This document shows, piece after piece, positions 4,743 to 6,086 of a stretch of 6,086 bases of DNA. The notes beneath the pieces are model-generated. The model did no database searches. It worked only from the letters and a program-made list of their open reading frames with translations, and was not told the origin of the DNA. Both the position numbers and the translations under genes were made by a program. Origin of the DNA: Bacteroidales bacterium (GTDB lineage Bacteria > Bacteroidota > Bacteroidia > Bacteroidales > UBA7960). The stretch lies in NCBI GenBank assembly GCA_007122745.1, contig SKTA01000003.1:1-6086 (forward strand), written 5' to 3'. The first letter of the stretch is position 1; each line of letters starts with the position of its first letter.

Positions 4743-6086
4743 CTATCGGCTTACCTGAACGCGATGTGTGACAACGCCGCGTGTGGTGGTTACCTGGATA
4801 AAGTATACACCGGGATCAAATCCAGTGACGCTGAGCTCATGAGACATACTGTCTACAGAAGAACTGTATACAACCTGTCCGAGAATATCAACAACACGTA
4901 CTCCGGTTATATCAGATCCAGACTCAATGTAAAGCATCTCGCGGGCAGGATTCGGGAAGATCGACAGCGTGGCTTCGATATCTACAGTGCCTACCTCAGG
5001 CTCAAGCTCTACAGGAATGGTTAGATCTGCATCGACAATGGTAGCCTGACCAGACACTGGCTTATATCCATCAGCCACAACCTCGTAATCGTAAGTACCC
5101 GGGGTTACGCCCTCAAATACATAATCACCGGCAGGGTTCTCAACACCGCCAAAGGTGATCACCGCATTGTCAACCGCTGCGCCTTCCGTGTCAAATACAT
5201 CGAAGGTGACAGTAAACTCAGGGGCATCGCCAACGGTAAATACGTCCTCAACGGTCATGTCTGCGTCAACCAAAACTTCCCGGTCATCACCGCCATGATA
5301 CTCGCCGCCATCCCAGCCATCGCCAAGGAAGTCGGAGAAGTACTTGTATTGATATGTGCCCGCGGCAAGATCAAAGGTCATCGCATAGATCCAGGGATCG
5401 GAGCTGATCTGTGTCATCACTGTCTCCGCAGAACCAGGCTCAGACCAGCCCAACATAGAACCGGTTATGAAGATGTGGTCCATATCCGGATCAAAGCCTA
5501 TCAGCTGTCCCTCCAAGACCGCCTGCGTGATGTCCACCTCGAAGGTAACCTCGAAGGTATCCGCCTCGTCGGTGATCTCAAAGTCGATCGTCACAATGTC
5601 AGAGCTGCCTGTAGTGTATACAGACTCTACCCCGGCAGTGTGCTCTCCGGCAGGAAGGTTCGTAAACAGGTATTCCGTATCCATAACCTCCTCAGCTACA
5701 AGTGCATCATTCAGGTATACGTTAAAACCAAGGAAAGCACGCTGACCTGCCTGCGGGAAGTGAGGCTTGCCGGCATCAACGCGCGTCTCAAGAGGAATAA
5801 GCTCCGGTGCAGGTCCTTGTGCAACACTGCCGCTGTAAGCTGAGCGGTTCAAGTCGCCAAGGTTGTTGCCATAGGCCCTCAGCAGGTAGTTAACCTCAAA
5901 GCCCCATACCGAAATGTCGGTAAATGCACTGGTGGCATCCGTGATGTCGAATATACCAAACTGCGTACCAGGTACAAAGTCCCAGGGGTCACCAACACCA
6001 TCATCTACGGCCAGACCAAGGAAGCCGTTATAGCTCAATCCAATGAAGAAGCCTTCGGGCATCTCAATCGGCTCATCGAACTCATA
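4743..6086 (-). CDS. C-terminal part of a multidomain T9SS-secreted protein (5' end outside window)
   Basis: 447 residues are visible; the frame is open to position 6086, so the true start lies outside. Numbering from the window edge, residues 1-76 look like the end of a jelly-roll-type adhesin or choice-of-anchor domain (FFIGLSYNG, WDFVPGTQFG, then WGFEVNYLLRAYG). Residues 118-171 match the Fn3-like repeat often seen in gingipain and other T9SS proteins (FLGFNVYLND, LPAGEHTAGVESVYTTG). Residues 187-285 form a carbohydrate-binding or E-set-like beta domain (IFITGSMLGW, LAAGTYQYKYFSD, GWDGGEYHGGDD). Residues 290-362 are a carboxypeptidase-regulatory-like repeat. Residues 372-447 are the T9SS type A sorting domain (LSIFPNPA, VVDILGQVVYS, GFDPGVYFIQV, ending VQVSR), which would normally be removed on export. 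The visible part is acidic, as expected outside the cell. No catalytic domain is visible; an enzyme such as a peptidase could lie in the missing N-terminal part. Confidence 0.92.
   Translation of the reverse strand, partial: YEFDEPIEMPEGFFIGLSYNGFLGLAVDDGVGDPWDFVPGTQFGIFDITDATSAFTDISVWGFEVNYLLRAYGNNLGDLNRSAYSGSVAQGPAPELIPLETRVDAGKPHFPQAGQRAFLGFNVYLNDALVAEEVMDTEYLFTNLPAGEHTAGVESVYTTGSSDIVTIDFEITDEADTFEVTFEVDITQAVLEGQLIGFDPDMDHIFITGSMLGWSEPGSAETVMTQISSDPWIYAMTFDLAAGTYQYKYFSDFLGDGWDGGEYHGGDDREVLVDADMTVEDVFTVGDAPEFTVTFDVFDTEGAAVDNAVITFGGVENPAGDYVFEGVTPGTYDYEVVADGYKPVSGQATIVDADLTIPVELEPEVGTVDIEATLSIFPNPAREMLYIESGSDITGVRVVDILGQVVYSSSVDSMSHELSVTGFDPGVYFIQVTTTRGVVTHRVQVSR
5536..5559. repeat. Perfect 12-bp tandem duplication inside the T9SS protein gene
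   Basis: ACCTCGAAGGTA occurs twice back to back (5536-5547 and 5548-5559, plus strand). Being a multiple of three, it keeps the frame and encodes the repeated tetrapeptide TFEV-TFEV at the junction between the Fn3-like repeat and the CBM-like domain. It looks like a small slippage duplication in a beta-strand or linker segment. Confidence 0.8.

Noticed and set aside
4635..5024. 129-codon plus-strand ORF running from the spacer into the T9SS sorting domain
   Set aside because: Most of it is antisense to the sorting domain and it runs straight through the strong terminator hairpin; no recognisable protein features.
5295..5843. 182-codon plus-strand ORF inside the right-hand gene
   Set aside because: It is fully antisense to a clear multidomain protein, has no recognisable domain, and is rich in Arg, Cys and His as expected for the reverse of an acidic coding frame.
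4743..6062. ATG at 6062 as the real start of the right-hand T9SS protein
   Set aside because: The frame stays open for eight more codons to the window edge (YEFDEPIE), the Met lies inside a beta-strand-rich domain, and there is no signal peptide. The gene is truncated by the window, not started here.
1..6086. Novel defence, mobile or CRISPR-type system
   Set aside because: No transposase, integrase, nuclease, reverse transcriptase, toxin-antitoxin pair, repeat-spacer array or tRNA-flanked junction is visible; the four genes belong to familiar Bacteroidota families.

Overview
The window is ordinary, gene-dense chromosome from a member of the Bacteroidota. Three things support this. Two secreted proteins carry the C-terminal type A sorting signal of the type IX secretion system (T9SS), a system confined to that phylum and close relatives. 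The ABC permease is of the roughly 800-residue double-FtsX kind that is abundant in Bacteroidota. The intergenic DNA is AT-rich and contains one perfect TAnnTTTG element, the -7 promoter box of this phylum. I cannot name the genus.

All four protein-coding genes lie on the minus strand, so transcription runs from the right edge to the left edge. From right to left they are: (1) 6086-4743, the C-terminal 447 residues of a large multidomain T9SS surface or secreted protein whose start lies outside the window; (2) 4719-4681, a strong intrinsic terminator closing that gene; (3) 4742-4328, a gene-less spacer with an operator-like repeat about 110-140 bp before the next start codon; (4) 4327-1937, a complete MacB/FtsX-type ABC transporter permease; (5) 1838-1221, a complete class I SAM-dependent methyltransferase, 97 bp downstream and with no convincing terminator between the two; (6) 1220-1070, an AT-rich spacer with a good promoter candidate; (7) 1069-1, the N-terminal 356 residues of a second T9SS protein. 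That last protein has a signal peptide, a choice-of-anchor V type region with a CxxCH motif, an InlB-like repeat and a carboxypeptidase-regulatory-like repeat, and the window cuts it at the start of its sorting domain.

There is no sign of one pathway joining these genes. The two T9SS proteins end in the same two-module tail (a roughly 70-residue beta-sandwich repeat followed by the sorting domain). The permease has no ATPase partner in the window. I found no RNA genes, mobile elements, CRISPR arrays or defence genes, and nothing that amounts to a clearly new system. The items most worth a second look are the operator-like element upstream of the permease, the haem-c-type motif in an exported protein, and the shared tail module.
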